DNA from: Jackrogersella multiformis
Taxonomy: Eukaryota; Ascomycota; Sordariomycetes; Xylariales; Hypoxylaceae
DNA length: 64,000 bases
Direction: 5' to 3'
Assembly (NCBI GenBank): GCA_902806575.1
Contig: CADCXD010000018.1
Location: forward strand, 3,286,001-3,350,000
Shown one piece after another: positions 34,209 to 46,020 of this stretch. A program made the position numbers and the translations under genes. The stretch's first letter is position 1, and each line of letters opens with the position of its first letter. The notes beneath the pieces are model-generated. The model made no database searches. It was not told the origin of the DNA and worked only from the letters and a program-made list of their open reading frames with translations.

Positions 34209-37113
34209 GTTGCAGGTCAATAATGCATGGTCGAACCCGTATGGATGAAACTGGGGGGAAGGATTGATCACAGAGGATTCGAGGTATGGGGCGACGTGTA
34301 TTAAGTATCGACCAAATCCTAGGCGGTGGAAAATTTCGACAACCCAAACCGGAGGCACCGCGTTGTGCGGCGAATGGCGAAAACGGTAAGTAGCATATTT
34401 GTATGATGCCTACCCTAGGTAGGTAGGTGCCGAAGTATGGGATGGATATCTACCTACGCACTTAGGGTTAGGTATGTGCGACGGCGCTCCTGGCCACGAC
34501 TAACTGTGTGTTTGTCAAGAGTCACACGTATAATTGGACCTGGGTTACCACGAGCGCGACCCCGGGGATGGACCCATCCCTCCTCCACGCGTGGATGACA
34601 CCAGATACCTAGGTACGATTAATCCGTTTTTATTTTTATTTGTATTTTCAATCGTTTTCTAGTACTAGGTCATTATAGTGTAGAATAACGTTGTGTATTA
34701 CACATCTACTGTGTATGTAAGTGAGGCCGTAAGGATGCTACAATAATTATTGAAGAGAAAAAGGGGGTGGATTCTTATATCGTAGTCTATAGTCTACTAC
34801 TAAAGGGAGTTTTCTATTATTTCGAAGTCTAGGAACCTTCGATGATATTTTAGTAGTAACTTTTATCGATATGGTACCTACCTAAGTAGGTAGGTAAATA
34901 AATCAATATATACACCTACATTACATTTCCACTTTCCCAGTTATCCATATCATTGACCCCCCTTTTACCCCTTTCTCCGGCGTGTCCATGACTATGAAAC
35001 TGAGTCACATCAATGCCATCGTAATATGATTTAAATGATTTAGATGATTACGGCCTTCATCATCAATATATTACTTCTCTAATTCTCCTACCATACATTC
35101 CATTAGGTATGCTGTAACCTAGATCTTTATCTAAAATACCTAGGTACGTATATAGTCAATAGTTAATCATGGCACTGAGTCTTGTACAAACACCCACCCA
35201 TAACGTTATCCCCGAAGGATCCACGAGATGCCGAATTCGGTCTATTACTAGGATCAATAAGAATAAATAAGAGTGTTTGCCACCATCTAAAGTGGCTCCC
35301 ATGTAGCACACTCAGACACTGTAGAGCGATTTCATTGCTAGTGGACCAATACCTAAAGATATATCCAGTATTTCCTGTTAGCTAATGAGAACACTTTCCA
35401 ACGTTACGTACCTTACATGCATCCTCGGTTAATATGATGGTCTTAGCCTATCACATGTAAGTGAGCTTAGCTATTGGGATGTCTAGATCCATGTACGTGA
35501 CAGTGTGTATTGCAAGTCTAAAGTAAGAGCTCTGATACCGCCGGGCTCATACAGGAACATGTGATTATGTAAGCAGATGATCCATGGAGCACAGATCCTA
35601 AACTGTGATATAGGTAGCCTCCAGGTGTATACACTTTTAAAGCGTAGATATCGTCACAAGGAGCACTATAGCATACCTAGGTAGGCTATTTAACATGTAT
35701 GTAATTATGCGTGCTTTTACCTAGTTTGTTTTACCGGGGGCGTGGTATTTGCTAAAATATGCGCATGTTTTCTAGATAGGATATTAGTTTTAACATAACC
35801 TACCTACTTTATATAGCATAGTAAAAAAATTAAACTACCTACCTGGGTAGGTATGCATACCAAAACCACAGCCAGATCTCGGTACTTACATTGTATCACA
35901 TGTCTTTCTCTTCTAGATTTACCACTGTTAACCATCGTACAAAGTAACTAACCCTAAATAAGGCCATGGGTGCCCTCCCAACTCCCTTAATCTGTGTTAT
36001 ATGACCAGTAAGCGAAGGAACACTTAATTGTGACCTGTAACATCCTACATCAACTCATGACAATGAATGTTGTCAAACCTATTGTGACCAACTTTGAGGA
36101 GGTGTTCGACTAGGTCGGAGCAGGCCGACTCGTGAAGCGCGCGGCAAGCGGCGGTTAGCTTAGAAGTGACGATACCTTTCTTTTACAATGTAACCTAGGA
36201 TTTTTGTTTGCGTAGGTGATCACGTAGATTAGCTTAGTCATCAGGCGCTTAGATCATGGATAATTACGTTGCTAAATCTCCCACGATTGCCTACAACTTC
36301 TCGTAATCCACCTTAGTTAGCTTCTTTTAGCATGGCAACCACTGATAATGAGGTGAATGGTGCATTATTACTTATCGAGAATACGAGGTTACCACATCCG
36401 TCAGGTCCATTACTTGAATCATTTGTCTTAGAGGCGCTCAACCCCGTGTTGGCCGCACGTTACGTGAAGCACAGGTTGCTGGTCGGTGAAGCTTCTTCAC
36501 TGGTGGCCGATTGGTCTTATATCATTGAGTCTAGTGAGTTCGTTCTCCCAGTCTGCTCTTCCCACCTTTCTGACCGTTGTAGTCGCCCAAGATGGCTGTG
36601 CTCCACCACGGCCTAGCGCAATTGATCAGCATGATATCACTAGACGAGATGGCGGAAAATGTTGCGTGACCGGGAAGGCTGGCACGTTGAGAGATCCTCT
36701 TATCGTCGCGACCATTCTTCCCGTCCCGTCTGGCTGGGCTACAGATAAGGTATACTCGCCATCATGCAAACCAGGCATCATCGTGAGAAAGCTAACGATT
36801 GGTCTTCAAAGGCCGGCATCATTGCCATGCTCGGGGCTTTCTTCGGACCGCCTTACCGGGATTGGTGGCTAACTTATGTTAGAAATCCTGGAGGCATGAT
36901 GCCTCATTGCAATCACTGGCTAGTTCGGAAGTCTGCAGCTAGGGCATTTGCTTCGGGGCTTGTCAAATTAGACAGGTTGCAACCATCGATGGTTGAGGTG
37001 AGTTGCAATTCGTGACTCTAGCTATCATTTCGTTTAACAGCTAGCAACAGTATAAGCTCGCACATGTCCCCATCGGACTAGAGGAACCGATCGAGGTTGA
37101 CGGCGTATATCCA
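34209..37113. other. long gene-poor region with scattered coding-like patches
   Basis: The left part (34.2-36.3 kb) is AT-rich with palindromes near 34412-34430, 34875-34895, 35140, 35675 and 35835-35855 and no gene. At 36332-36540 and 36760-37015 there are plus-strand frames with plausible codon use (for example GALLLIENTRLPHPSG, and GPPYRDWWLTYVRNPGG) that I cannot join or name. They may be exons of an unrecognised gene or of the kinase-fold gene downstream. Confidence 0.35.
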
Positions 37114-38184
37114 TTGTTGGGTGACCACTCACGGTCAGGCATCCCCAAGGTCGACCCCCGCTTTGTTGGCTCCCAGGCTCGACTGTGTACAAGTATTCAA
37201 CTCCTCGGTATCTCCAAAAGGCTTTCACCAGGAACTCAGCCTCAGCCTTCAAGTCTATTAATTGGTCTTCCAGCACGGCACTCAAAGATAGCACTGCGGA
37301 ATCATTGGGGCCTTTCGAATCTGTGCACGGGCGCTTTCTTCACAGTCTGGCATCTGGTCCCCGTAGGAGTCAGGATAGCTTGTTACAAGATGTTGCAAAA
37401 GCTTGGACAACGTATTTACGGAAAGCCCAATGACCACGCCACCGTCCAGAGAGTGCCATTTGGGCTGTACCTAAAGTATCACGGAGAAGCCGACTGCGCT
37501 CGCAACGAATTCAATGCATTGGGGATGGTTCGCCGGAATACGTCAATCCTAGTTCTAGAAGCGCTTGACGTGGTTTTCGAGCAAGAGGATGCAAACGACC
37601 CGTTCTCTTTTCCTGGCGCTTATCTCCTCATCACGAGGGTCCCTGGTTTTCCATTATCACGCTGTCAAAACGTTCTCTCGGAAGGAGACATTGAACGAAT
37701 TGCAAATCAGCTCAGGGACTACGTAGCCCAGCTAAGAGACATTCCCCAGCCGGCCAAATCAGACATGGCCATTTGCAACACTCTTGGCGAAGCGTGCAGG
37801 GATAACCGCATCCATGGCGGAAACCCGACTGGGCCATTCGCGGACGAGGCAGCATTTAGTCAAATGCTACGATTCTCAGATGAAGCTGCTCGCCGTGGAC
37901 ACAAAATTGTGTTCACGCACGCGGATCTCAACCCGCGCAATATCTTGGTTGATCGGACTGTACAGTCAGATGGAAGCATCGGCTGGAGCGTGACGGGGAT
38001 TGTGGATTGGGAGACTGCAGGATACTATCCGGAGTATTGGGATTACACCAAGGCGATGTTCGAAGGATTTAGATGGCTGCGACGATATAATGATATGGTG
38101 AAAGAAGTGTTTGGCGAGTTTGGGGATTATTCTCAGGAGATGGAGGTTGAGAGGAGGAGCTGGGAGTCAGGGGATGGTGTCTAG
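37114..38184 (+). CDS. aminoglycoside phosphotransferase (APH)/choline-kinase-fold protein
   Basis: The reliable part runs from about 37370 (VGVRIACYKMLQKLG) to the stop at 38184. It has the fungal APH pattern: V-Q-R-V-P-F-G-L-Y-L-K (nucleotide-proximal strand with Lys), G-A-Y-L-L-I-T-R-V-P-G-F-P-L, the catalytic loop F-T-H-A-D-L-N-P-R-N-I-L-V-D, and the metal-binding G-I-V-D-W-E-T-A-G-Y-Y-P-E-Y-W-D. These proteins phosphorylate small molecules; most fungal members have no known substrate. The N-terminus is uncertain: the frame from 37114 lacks similarity up to about 37350, a splice acceptor TTCACAG lies near 37346, and coding-like sequence upstream suggests additional 5' exons. Confidence 0.7.
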   Translation: MLGDHSRSGIPKVDPRFVGSQARLCTSIQLLGISKRLSPGTQPQPSSLLIGLPARHSKIALRNHWGLSNLCTGAFFTVWHLVPVGVRIACYKMLQKLGQRIYGKPNDHATVQRVPFGLYLKYHGEADCARNEFNALGMVRRNTSILVLEALDVVFEQEDANDPFSFPGAYLLITRVPGFPLSRCQNVLSEGDIERIANQLRDYVAQLRDIPQPAKSDMAICNTLGEACRDNRIHGGNPTGPFADEAAFSQMLRFSDEAARRGHKIVFTHADLNPRNILVDRTVQSDGSIGWSVTGIVDWETAGYYPEYWDYTKAMFEGFRWLRRYNDMVKEVFGEFGDYSQEMEVERRSWESGDGV

Positions 38185-38587
38185 TATAGGTGACTATTAG
38201 GCTTTATTATATAATTATTATGCATATATCACATACATGTTTAACCCCTTTCCCAAAAACCTAAGATCTTTATGCAAGTAAACGTACCTAGGGATATTAA
38301 TAATCAACTTTATTTAGCACTTAACTAGGTTATATAACTGTATGCTTTAAGTAAATAAACTTCGTTAGTAGTAAATAAACCTCCAACCAACGTTGAACCA
38401 CGAACCCCCACCCCTTAAAAATGGGGGGTTGTAATAACAGGTACCTAACCTATTCATGTATAGTTGCACTTTTTGTAGACGTTATGCCATAAAAAGGTAT
38501 ATCTTATGATTTAATACCGTATACTTTCGGCCGCTAGTATCTAGCCCAACTTCTAGGTGACTATATATACGCTGTTCTCCTTTCATC
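38185..38587. other. intergenic region with promoter of the downstream hydrolase
   Basis: AT-rich. A TATATATA run at about 38561-38568 lies only 25 bp before the ATG at 38588, so it may sit in the leader and not be the functional TATA element. Confidence 0.35.
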
Positions 38588-39475
38588 ATGACTGCCATAA
38601 ACATACCCTTCATTACCATAGGGCCATCGGCGCAGCACACTCACACCGTCGTCTTCCTGCACGGCCGCGGAGACAACGCTCGCGACTTCGCGGCCTCCCT
38701 GGCCCACTCGCGCGACTCACGCCGCCGCACTCTTATCGACGCATTTCCGTCATTTCGCTGGGTGTTTCCCCAAGCCCCGACGCGCAAGTGTGCTAGCTCG
38801 CCCGACACTTGGCCGCAGTGGTTCGACGTCTGGGATGTGAGCGACTTTGCCGCGAACGAGGATCTGCAGGCCGTCGGGCTCCGGGAGGTCGTGCCCGCCA
38901 TCCGCCGCATTTTGGCTGACGAGGCCGCGCTGCTGGGAGGGCGCTGGGACCGCGTCGTGCTGGCGGGCATCAGCATGGGTGGCGCGACGGGGGCGCATAT
39001 CCTGTTCAATCTGGATGTGGCTCCGGAGGCGGGAGGAAGGTTAGCTGCCTTTATGGATTTCTCGTGCCGATGTCCATTCGCCGGTCGCGGCCTCGCTGGG
39101 ATGAGGAATGTTCTCGGCTTGGAGGGCGTCCCGGACCATAATCATGTTATTCAAAACACGCCCGTGTTACTCGAGCACTGCGTTGACGACCCGCTCGTCC
39201 TCGTCCAGAACGGCCGAGGCTTGCGAGAGACGCTGCGTGAATCCGGTGCGCAGGTTGAGTGGAAAGAATACCCCAACGGGGGACACTGGTTCAATTCGCC
39301 GACCGGCATGGATGACGCTGTGGATTTTCTGAACAGGCACCTGGGGGAGAACTCTGCAGGCATTCCTACAACTATGCGCCAAGTCTCGCCTGACACGATG
39401 GGATCTATCATAGAAGACATCAGGCTTCGGAGAGAAGTCTGGCTATATCATTGGGGAATCATGAGTTATATTTAA
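38588..39475 (+). CDS. acyl-protein thioesterase / phospholipase-carboxylesterase family hydrolase
   Basis: An intronless gene for 295 residues of the alpha/beta-hydrolase fold. The oxyanion-side H-G-R-G-D-N is at residues 25-30, the nucleophile Ser129 in G-I-S-M-G-G, the acid Asp200 or 201 in C-V-D-D-P-L-V, and His233 in G-G-H-W-F. The family (human LYPLA1/2, yeast Apt1) removes palmitate from proteins or cleaves lysophospholipids. It is longer than the usual 220-240 residues because of an insertion around residues 60-80 and a C-terminal tail of about 40 residues after the hydrolase core. There is no signal peptide, so it is cytosolic. Confidence 0.88.
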   Translation: MTAINIPFITIGPSAQHTHTVVFLHGRGDNARDFAASLAHSRDSRRRTLIDAFPSFRWVFPQAPTRKCASSPDTWPQWFDVWDVSDFAANEDLQAVGLREVVPAIRRILADEAALLGGRWDRVVLAGISMGGATGAHILFNLDVAPEAGGRLAAFMDFSCRCPFAGRGLAGMRNVLGLEGVPDHNHVIQNTPVLLEHCVDDPLVLVQNGRGLRETLRESGAQVEWKEYPNGGHWFNSPTGMDDAVDFLNRHLGENSAGIPTTMRQVSPDTMGSIIEDIRLRREVWLYHWGIMSYI

Positions 39476-40392
39476 CCCCGAAATATGTAGTCTGATGTGC
39501 CACACGGCAAATCGCAAGCTGTGAAGAAGGACCAGACTGCCATTTGCGGCATCATCAAGTGTCCCTTTTTTGAACCAGGATATGCATGTCGCACTGCATC
39601 ATTCAAACAAGACTGACTATGTACCCTAGGTACCTAGGTCATATTATAGTATGCAGCCAAAGGATTTGAAGCGAGTACCTCTAGATACGAGTCCATCATC
39701 AGAAGCTAGATAAACTTTGAAAGGAAAGTATTCCAACGCCATACCCTAACTACCTGGTATGCAACATGAGAACGCGTCAGTCCACAACTTGGCGTGATAT
39801 ATTTCCTCGATTTGGTTATGTATCACGGAAGTACCTAGGTAACCTTCGACTCACTGTACCTAGTTTCTGTGATCGAGTTGTATCTCCTTACCCTAGGTAG
39901 GTAGGTTGGACAAGGGCGACCATCCGCTTTGGCATTTAAAGTCCGCGCAACGCAACGAGCCAACGAGGCAATATAAGCTTAATTTGCCACCGGAACAGCT
40001 ACGCCATAACCGAGATAGATAAGCGAAAGAAATAATAAAATTTAATACCTTACTACATGAGTATTAAAGAATGTTACCTCTTCTCTTCTACCCATGCGAG
40101 CGGAGGTGCGAAATTTGCGCAAACTTGCTCTGAGTTGAGAGGATCCATACCTTAGTTTAGTGAGACTCGGCCCCGGACTCCCGGGACTCACGACAAACAA
40201 CTCGCTAACTACCCAGGCAGCTGCTACATAGGTAGGACCGTTAAAGGTTTAAGTTGACGCAGTTGCCCATCTAAATGTGTTCTGTAGACCACGTTTCAAG
40301 CTACGCCGCGTGTGATTAACGGCTTCTGACTGTATTGGCACTAATTTGGTACGAGTCGGTTCATCCTGCTTGCCTCTTCGACGGTTGCTGAT
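39476..40392. other. intergenic region, 0.9 kb
   Basis: CCTAGGTACCTAGGT near 39625-39638 and CCCTAGGTAGGTAGG near 39890-39906. The sequence just upstream of the copper transporter has no copper-box I can identify with confidence. Confidence 0.4.
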
Positions 40393-41033
40393 ATGGCGAT
40401 GACGATGGATATGTCGGATACGACGACTGACGTGGATATGGGAAACATGGGAAACATGGACGATTCTCAGATAGTTATGACTTTCTTCTTCTCGTCTACA
40501 ACATCGCTATTTTCCAAATCGTGGACGCCCGCGACCTCGGCCGAATATGTCGGCACCTGCGTCTTCCTAATAATTCTGGCTATCATCATGCGCCTCATGC
40601 TAGCGCTGAAGCCAGTTCTCGAAAAGTCGCTGTGGGATGCTGCTTTCGGACACGAAGGAGAACTGATACCAGATGATGAGGCTAGCTACCAGAAAGAAAG
40701 CATGGCAGCTCTACCGCCCACGAAGCGCGTATACACCTCCATACGAAGACGCTGGGCGGCTTGGAGATTCAAGACAAGTCTAAGCAGGGCCCTTTTTGAG
40801 CTCTCGTTGGCGACGGTGGGATACCTGCTGTGGGTTTCAGCCTGGTGCTTAGGAAACAACCTAGGCTAGAACCTTATGCCGTCTCTATTACTAACGAGAG
40901 ACACAGGATGCTCGCGGTCATGACAATGAATGTTGGCTACTTCCTAGCAGTTCTCGGGGGGCTCTTCTTAGGAACCTTCATCGTGGGAGATCTAGCGGCA
41001 GATAATTCGTTGTATCAAGACCATCATTGCTGA
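40393..41033 (+). CDS. Ctr-family high-affinity copper transporter
   Basis: Exons 40393-40829 and 40907-41033 give 187 residues. The N-terminus is Met-rich (MAMTMDM, MGNMGNMDD), as expected for extracellular copper capture. There are three membrane segments: YVGTCVFLIILAIIMRLML, then a long cytosolic loop, then SLATVGYLLMLAVMTMNVGYF with the M-x3-M selectivity motif (MLAVM), and FLAVLGGLFLGTFIVG with G-x3-G helix packing. A C-terminal H-H-C completes the set. It would import Cu(I) as a trimer at the plasma membrane. The ferric reductase 6 kb away could supply Cu(I), but no link in regulation is shown by the sequence. Confidence 0.92.
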
Positions 41034-42001
41034 TGAGTAGTGGCTATTTTCCTCTTCTAAGTTCTTAGGATGAGTGGAGGATTAATGGATTCAATTGACT
41101 GCTTGGATAAAATGATATCTGACATGAGTCAGTTACCTAATTAACCCTATGATCTAATAGAAAGGCGAGGGTTTCTTTCCTGACGGTTAGGTACCTGATG
41201 GAATCTTTGCTGGACATGATGATCTTCTAGGCATTGCCAGGTGATTTCTGCATTGCGTGGTTGGTCAGATTTATCAGCAAACAGTTATTCACACCTTATA
41301 TGCTCACCTATTTTCTGCACCTTTTCCACATCTTTACAAAGAGGTTCTTAAAGAATTAGTAGAAGCCAATGGCGTTTATGTGTCTCAGCCCAATAGCCCA
41401 ATGAAGGCGGACTGTCCAATCAACTGATATGGCTTGATGCCGTGTAACCTAGAAAAAAGCAAACTTGACATCTGCATGATCTGTAAGTTATCACCAATAA
41501 TTTGGAGAAAAAGGAAACTTCTATCGTGACATTCCGTCACCGGCCGGCGTAGTGATGGGAATGCTACAGAGCAGGCACGGCTGGCTGAAAGCAGATTGAC
41601 CGCCGAGGTTCCACTGTAGAAACGGATCTTTATCAAGATCTACAGGCATAACGCCGGTAACCAATGGATAAGCTCGGAATTCCAACCGATGGACATATCC
41701 GCCACGTGGGGCTACATGCTTTACTTAGGAGGTAGTCCCGGACTGGCGCATTCTTTTCTGCAGGTGCCTTTTCTTTTCCGTTTGCCGCTTCCATCTTATG
41801 TTAAAGCTTCTGGATTTAATTCACGTCAGCCGCCTTCTGAGTCCTGAAAATCCTCGACTCATCCCAAGGCTGGCTCTGTGATATCTCTCGTTGCAAATTG
41901 CCCCGTCTTCCTCGTCTTGAGCTCACCATTCTTCTGTGCTGTGGTATCTTTCAACCATTACAATACCTGAATCCAAGATCTCTGGTCTATCCGATAATAA
42001 A
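41034..42001. other. intergenic region, about 1 kb
   Basis: This carries the 3' flank of the copper transporter and a pyrimidine-rich leader (about 41740-42000) of the HD-domain gene. No gene is seen. Confidence 0.4.
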
Positions 42002-42935
42002 ATGTCCTCCAACGCTGGAAGTGGTGGCAAGGAGTGCTCTGGTGAGTGCAGTATTCTTTCAGAGGTTTAGCGGATTGGGCTGACCTAAACGGACTATCTC
42101 TGCAGATCCTGGTGTTGTGATCACTCCCAAGATCTCGGATCCTTGGTCTGTCAAGAAGGTGTTGGCAACAATCTACCCTGAAGCCCCCGCCGAGGACTCA
42201 AGCTCACCAATTCCCTTCTTTCACATCCTCGAACGATTGAAGACCGGGAAACGCGAGGGATGGCGGCGATTCGGAATCACTAGGTATATCACTGATCATC
42301 GGGGCTACATGATAGTAAGCACTGACAGTTAGAACAGAGGCGAATCGATCGCCGACCACATGTATCGCATGTCCCTAATGACTCTCTTATGTCCCCCATC
42401 GCTTGCGCCCAAACTCGACCTTAATAAATGCATGAAGATGAGCCTCATTCACGACATGGCCGAGTCGATTGTGGGAGATATCACGCCCGTCGATGGCGTC
42501 CTGAAATCGGAGAAGAGCCGTCGCGAGGCCGAGACAATGGACCACATTTCCAACAACCTACTGGGCAAGGTATATGGAGGCCTTGCTGGACAGGACATCC
42601 GAGCAATCTGGCAGGAGTATGAAGACTCCAAGACGATAGACAGTCTGTTTGTTCACGACATAGACAAGATAGAGCTGTTATTGCAGATGGTGGAGTACGA
42701 GAAGCGAGTGGACAAGCGCCTCGACCTCGGTGAGTTCGCGTACGTAGCGACCAAAGTGGTGCTGCCGGAGACGCAGGAGTGGGCCAAGGATATTCTCAAG
42801 GAGCGTGCTGAGTTTTGGGGTCCGAAGGTGCACGTCCATGGCGAAGCCGGTGTGAATGGCGGTGTGAAGGAGACCACGTCTGAGGGCCAGGATGCCTACT
42901 ATTCTAAAAATGAGGGGGCTGAAAAGAAGGTCTGA
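42002..42935 (+). CDS. HD-domain 5'-deoxynucleotidase (HDDC2/Ygk1 type)
   Basis: Exons 42002-42041, 42106-42283 and 42338-42935 join in frame to 271 residues. It shows I-P-F-F-H-I-L-E-R-L-K, then E-S-I-A-D-H-M-Y-R-M (first metal His), L-I-H-D-M-A-E-S-I-V-G-D (HD plus the catalytic Glu), and L-F-V-H-D-I-D-K-I-E-L-L-L-Q (last Asp). This is the HDDC2/YfbR/Ygk1 signature; the family removes phosphate from deoxynucleoside 5'-monophosphates in the cytosol and nucleus. A short Gly/Glu-rich tail follows. The start is the ATG at 42002, whose context AAAATG is good, and the first coding exon is only 40 bp. Confidence 0.92.
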
Positions 42936-44484
42936 TTCAGCGATACGCGAGGCGTGGTGTCGGTTCGGTATCGATATTGAAGATTTTGGTGTCTGTTTTG
43001 CCTCATCGGGAATAGAGTAAGTATTATCACACTGAACAGGTAGAACGGGATGGGGGTCTGGAGCAGCCAACATAGATACCTTCTAGAGAAGGACGAAGCT
43101 TATGGTTATGACTAGATTATGTACCTACCTATAGGTAGGTAATAATGACAGTTTATTGTTACAATGCTGCTGATCCCAACTTTTATTCAATCTAAAGCAT
43201 TTTATGAAGAAGTGAAGACTTAAGGCGTGGGTGGATGTATGTACCTTCTAAGCAAATAAGGCTTATGATGTACTTTCGCTAGTGCCCCGCGATGGCCCCA
43301 CTATATTCGAATCCAGGACCCTGAACCACTAATAGATTGGCCTTACCTAATCGATAGCGCTACTCCACCGCCCTGTTGACTTCCAAGGTTACAAGGTTCG
43401 TTTATCCATAAGCTATTAATTCTGACCCGGCAACGAGTTTGGGGTCACCCTCAACAACCGCAAGCTTGGGAATCAAAGTTCGCCCATCTGTTCAACATCC
43501 GGGTCCAAGAGCCTGAGAACCACCACAGCAATCAAGATTCCACCGCAACCATTTCCAACTTTGTGCATCTTTAATCCAACCAATTTAGTACAAGTCTTTC
43601 ATTATTCCATAAGCTGTCGCATTGCCACGTCCGTACTGGAGACCTTTCGTCATACGAGCCAGCGGATTCCTGCCGAGCAAGTAGGCTGCTGTTCATCGTA
43701 ACTAAATCGCCAGAATCGGATCTGAAGAACAATCTCATTCATTCACTTCACTTATCCATCAACCGTCGACCGTCGACCGTCGACTATCGATTATCGACTA
43801 TCTGAGCCACAAGTCGCAAAACTTCTACTTTAATGAAATATCGCCGCAGAGTTTAACTTCAGCCACTCAGGCAGACGTGGGTTAATAAAGCTTGGAGGTG
43901 AGACAAAAGTCAACAGGCTTACAGCTAAAGAAGCTATCCGATTGGCAACTTCCTAAATCCATAGCGTTGTCACACAAGACATTACCTAGCACGGTACCCC
44001 CCGAGACCACGCGAACTCAAAAAAGAAGCTTGTGATCACGGGCTCCAAAATTCATCCCACCCTCTTTAACATTCAACTTTTCTCTTTTCTTATTCACTTC
44101 CTAGCGTCTTCCAAGGCGACCTACATACAACACCTAGTTACAACACATCTTGTGTTGCATCAAAATACGACGACGGCACGGCGAATAGCAGCGACAAAGG
44201 GCTTGATTAGCTGGCATTTCTCGATCCTCCGCCTTCTTTGCGCCAGCTAACATTGTCTTTGTCAATGCCGTCATGGTGTGGTAACAAACGAATTGTCTTA
44301 CCGCCTTATCGAACCTATAAACGCATGTCAGCTTCCAGACAATTTCGACATCACAAAGTTATCCCCCATATTTCCCTGTTCACCATTAATCCAATAAAAG
44401 CTTCACTCGAATTTAGCTTCACTCCAATTTCTAGCTCCCGAATAGCTATTAATTACATTCAACTACAATCCCCCGTACACTAAA
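42936..44484. other. intergenic region / long leader of the downstream gene
   Basis: About 1.5 kb. A palindrome ACCTACCTATAGGTAGGT near 43122-43139, a tandem CCGTCGA repeat near 43760-43785, and a pyrimidine-rich stretch with many ATGs (44032, 44238) just before the start at 44485. An 83-nt segment at 43289-43371 has short complementary ends (GCGATGG/CCACCGC) and a TTCGAAT, but does not fold as a tRNA. Confidence 0.4.
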
Positions 44485-46020
44485 ATGTCCTTCGGGCCAC
44501 AGGTCGTCATGCCTGGTGCGTTCCACTTCGAAACTCCCAGCGGCACCGCCTTATCCGGTGTGCATCCGGGAATGTTCCGACCGCCTATATCACCCTCCGA
44601 TTCTAGTTCCATGTACATGGGGAAATCTACGGGAAGCCTATATTCCGATGCGACCCCCGGCCAGCACGCAAAGAGGAAGAGACGAGGACGAGGTCAATCA
44701 ACGCGTATGAATGATTGGGCCACGGCCACCAACGATGGGGGACTGGGTTCCGATGATCCACACGGAGACGGTACTGAGACAAATAGGTTTATCGGGGAAG
44801 GGGAGAGACGATACGTCCTAGCCGGTCACATGGAGACTCCTAATGGCGTGGCTCCTACGGATGTCAAAGATGCGATGGAGGATAGCGTTTATTCTGACGT
44901 TGATTACAGGCGTGGGCTGGCGTCTAAACGCACAAACCCCGGATTCGAGTCACCTAGTACTGGCTACGGAGCCATGGCGCCACCGTCGCCCTCCCGGCCG
45001 CAACAACCCAATGGATGGGGATCGTTCGCCTTAAACAAGATTGGTGGCGTTGTTGGTAAGGTGTTCCAATTTTGCACGGCTGGGGTGTTCCGTGGTTTCT
45101 ACGCAGGTGGAGGGCAGGGGTACGAGGTCAGAACGCCGCTTAGGCTATATTCATCTTCGAACGGCCAGGCCTGGTGCAATGAGCACGATATTCCTACTCT
45201 TCCTGGATTGGACCCTATTCCGACTCCAGGCATGTTTCCGCAATCAGACTACTCGCCGTTCTATTACGAACGAGAAACGCCAGAGTCAACACCCCCTCCA
45301 GCAGCAAAGCGACGCCAGATTAACGAAGGAATTCCCGGAGATGAACTTCGTAGGAATTGGGTTTTGGTTCAGGAGCCAGCCGAGAAGACGAGGCCGCTGA
45401 GTAGGGCATCTCGAGCACCTACCAGCTACACGCCTCAGCAGCAAACCTTCCCGCCGGTTCTTCGTCGCCGTATTAGCAGGCCGGTAAGCCGAGTGAATAC
45501 ACCAACTTACACTCGACGTCAATCTGGCAGGATAAGCCATGCCGGATCCGTTTCCCTGTCTAATTATGAACCGGCAAGTTTTGCCTGCCCTCGAGCCCAA
45601 TCCCCTGCCCCATCATACACTCCTAGTAGGATTCCGATTCCAAGCCGGCCCCAGTCGCCAAGCATATCGCCTACTCGCCTTTTGCAACAGCCATCTTTCA
45701 TCCCTAGCCCTAGTGTCCAACCGAAACGTAGCCATCGGAGGAATCATAGTACGGCCTCGGTTGCGTCGGCTACGCCTAGCAGGGCAAGAAGGCGCGACTC
45801 GGCGAATGAATTTGAGGACAATAGCCCTCGATTAGATGCCGAGGCTAAGAACTTGGCTGCTAGAAGAATGCAGGTGGAGATGGAGACAGATTGGAAGATG
45901 AACGATCTCAACGCCAGGCTGCAGGATATGATCCGGCAAGGAAAGGAGGCTCTAGGGACCACAATCGAGGTCGACGGAGATGGTGATATTGGAGGCCCGG
46001 ATCCCTGGGAGAGCGAGTGA
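44485..46020 (+). CDS. conserved-looking, largely disordered protein, unrecognised
   Basis: This is 511 residues in one exon. The sequence is rich in Ser, Pro, Arg and Gly with a basic KRKRRGRG patch (possible nuclear signal), one ordered hydrophobic segment (LNKIGGVVGKVFQFCTAGVFRGFYAGG, about residues 193-219), and a C-terminal helix (AEAKNLAARRMQVEMETDWKMNDLNARL) that may form a coiled coil. I do not recognise a family. Single-exon structure and consistent codon use over 1.5 kb support a real gene. The start at 44485 is the first ATG after a C/A-rich leader and gives the context TAAAATG. Confidence 0.7.
   Translation: MSFGPQVVMPGAFHFETPSGTALSGVHPGMFRPPISPSDSSSMYMGKSTGSLYSDATPGQHAKRKRRGRGQSTRMNDWATATNDGGLGSDDPHGDGTETNRFIGEGERRYVLAGHMETPNGVAPTDVKDAMEDSVYSDVDYRRGLASKRTNPGFESPSTGYGAMAPPSPSRPQQPNGWGSFALNKIGGVVGKVFQFCTAGVFRGFYAGGGQGYEVRTPLRLYSSSNGQAWCNEHDIPTLPGLDPIPTPGMFPQSDYSPFYYERETPESTPPPAAKRRQINEGIPGDELRRNWVLVQEPAEKTRPLSRASRAPTSYTPQQQTFPPVLRRRISRPVSRVNTPTYTRRQSGRISHAGSVSLSNYEPASFACPRAQSPAPSYTPSRIPIPSRPQSPSISPTRLLQQPSFIPSPSVQPKRSHRRNHSTASVASATPSRARRRDSANEFEDNSPRLDAEAKNLAARRMQVEMETDWKMNDLNARLQDMIRQGKEALGTTIEVDGDGDIGGPDPWESE

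Noticed and set aside
43289..43371. tRNA-like 83-nt segment on the minus strand with complementary 7-bp ends and a TTCGAAT
   Set aside because: The T-loop sequence is nine bases, not five, from the 3' end stem, the T-stem does not pair and no anticodon arm fits. It may be a degenerate tRNA-derived sequence, but I cannot support a tRNA.
44032..44483. Short frames at 44032 and 44238 as separate genes
   Set aside because: Low-complexity, pyrimidine-rich leader sequence directly upstream of a real gene; at best upstream ORFs.
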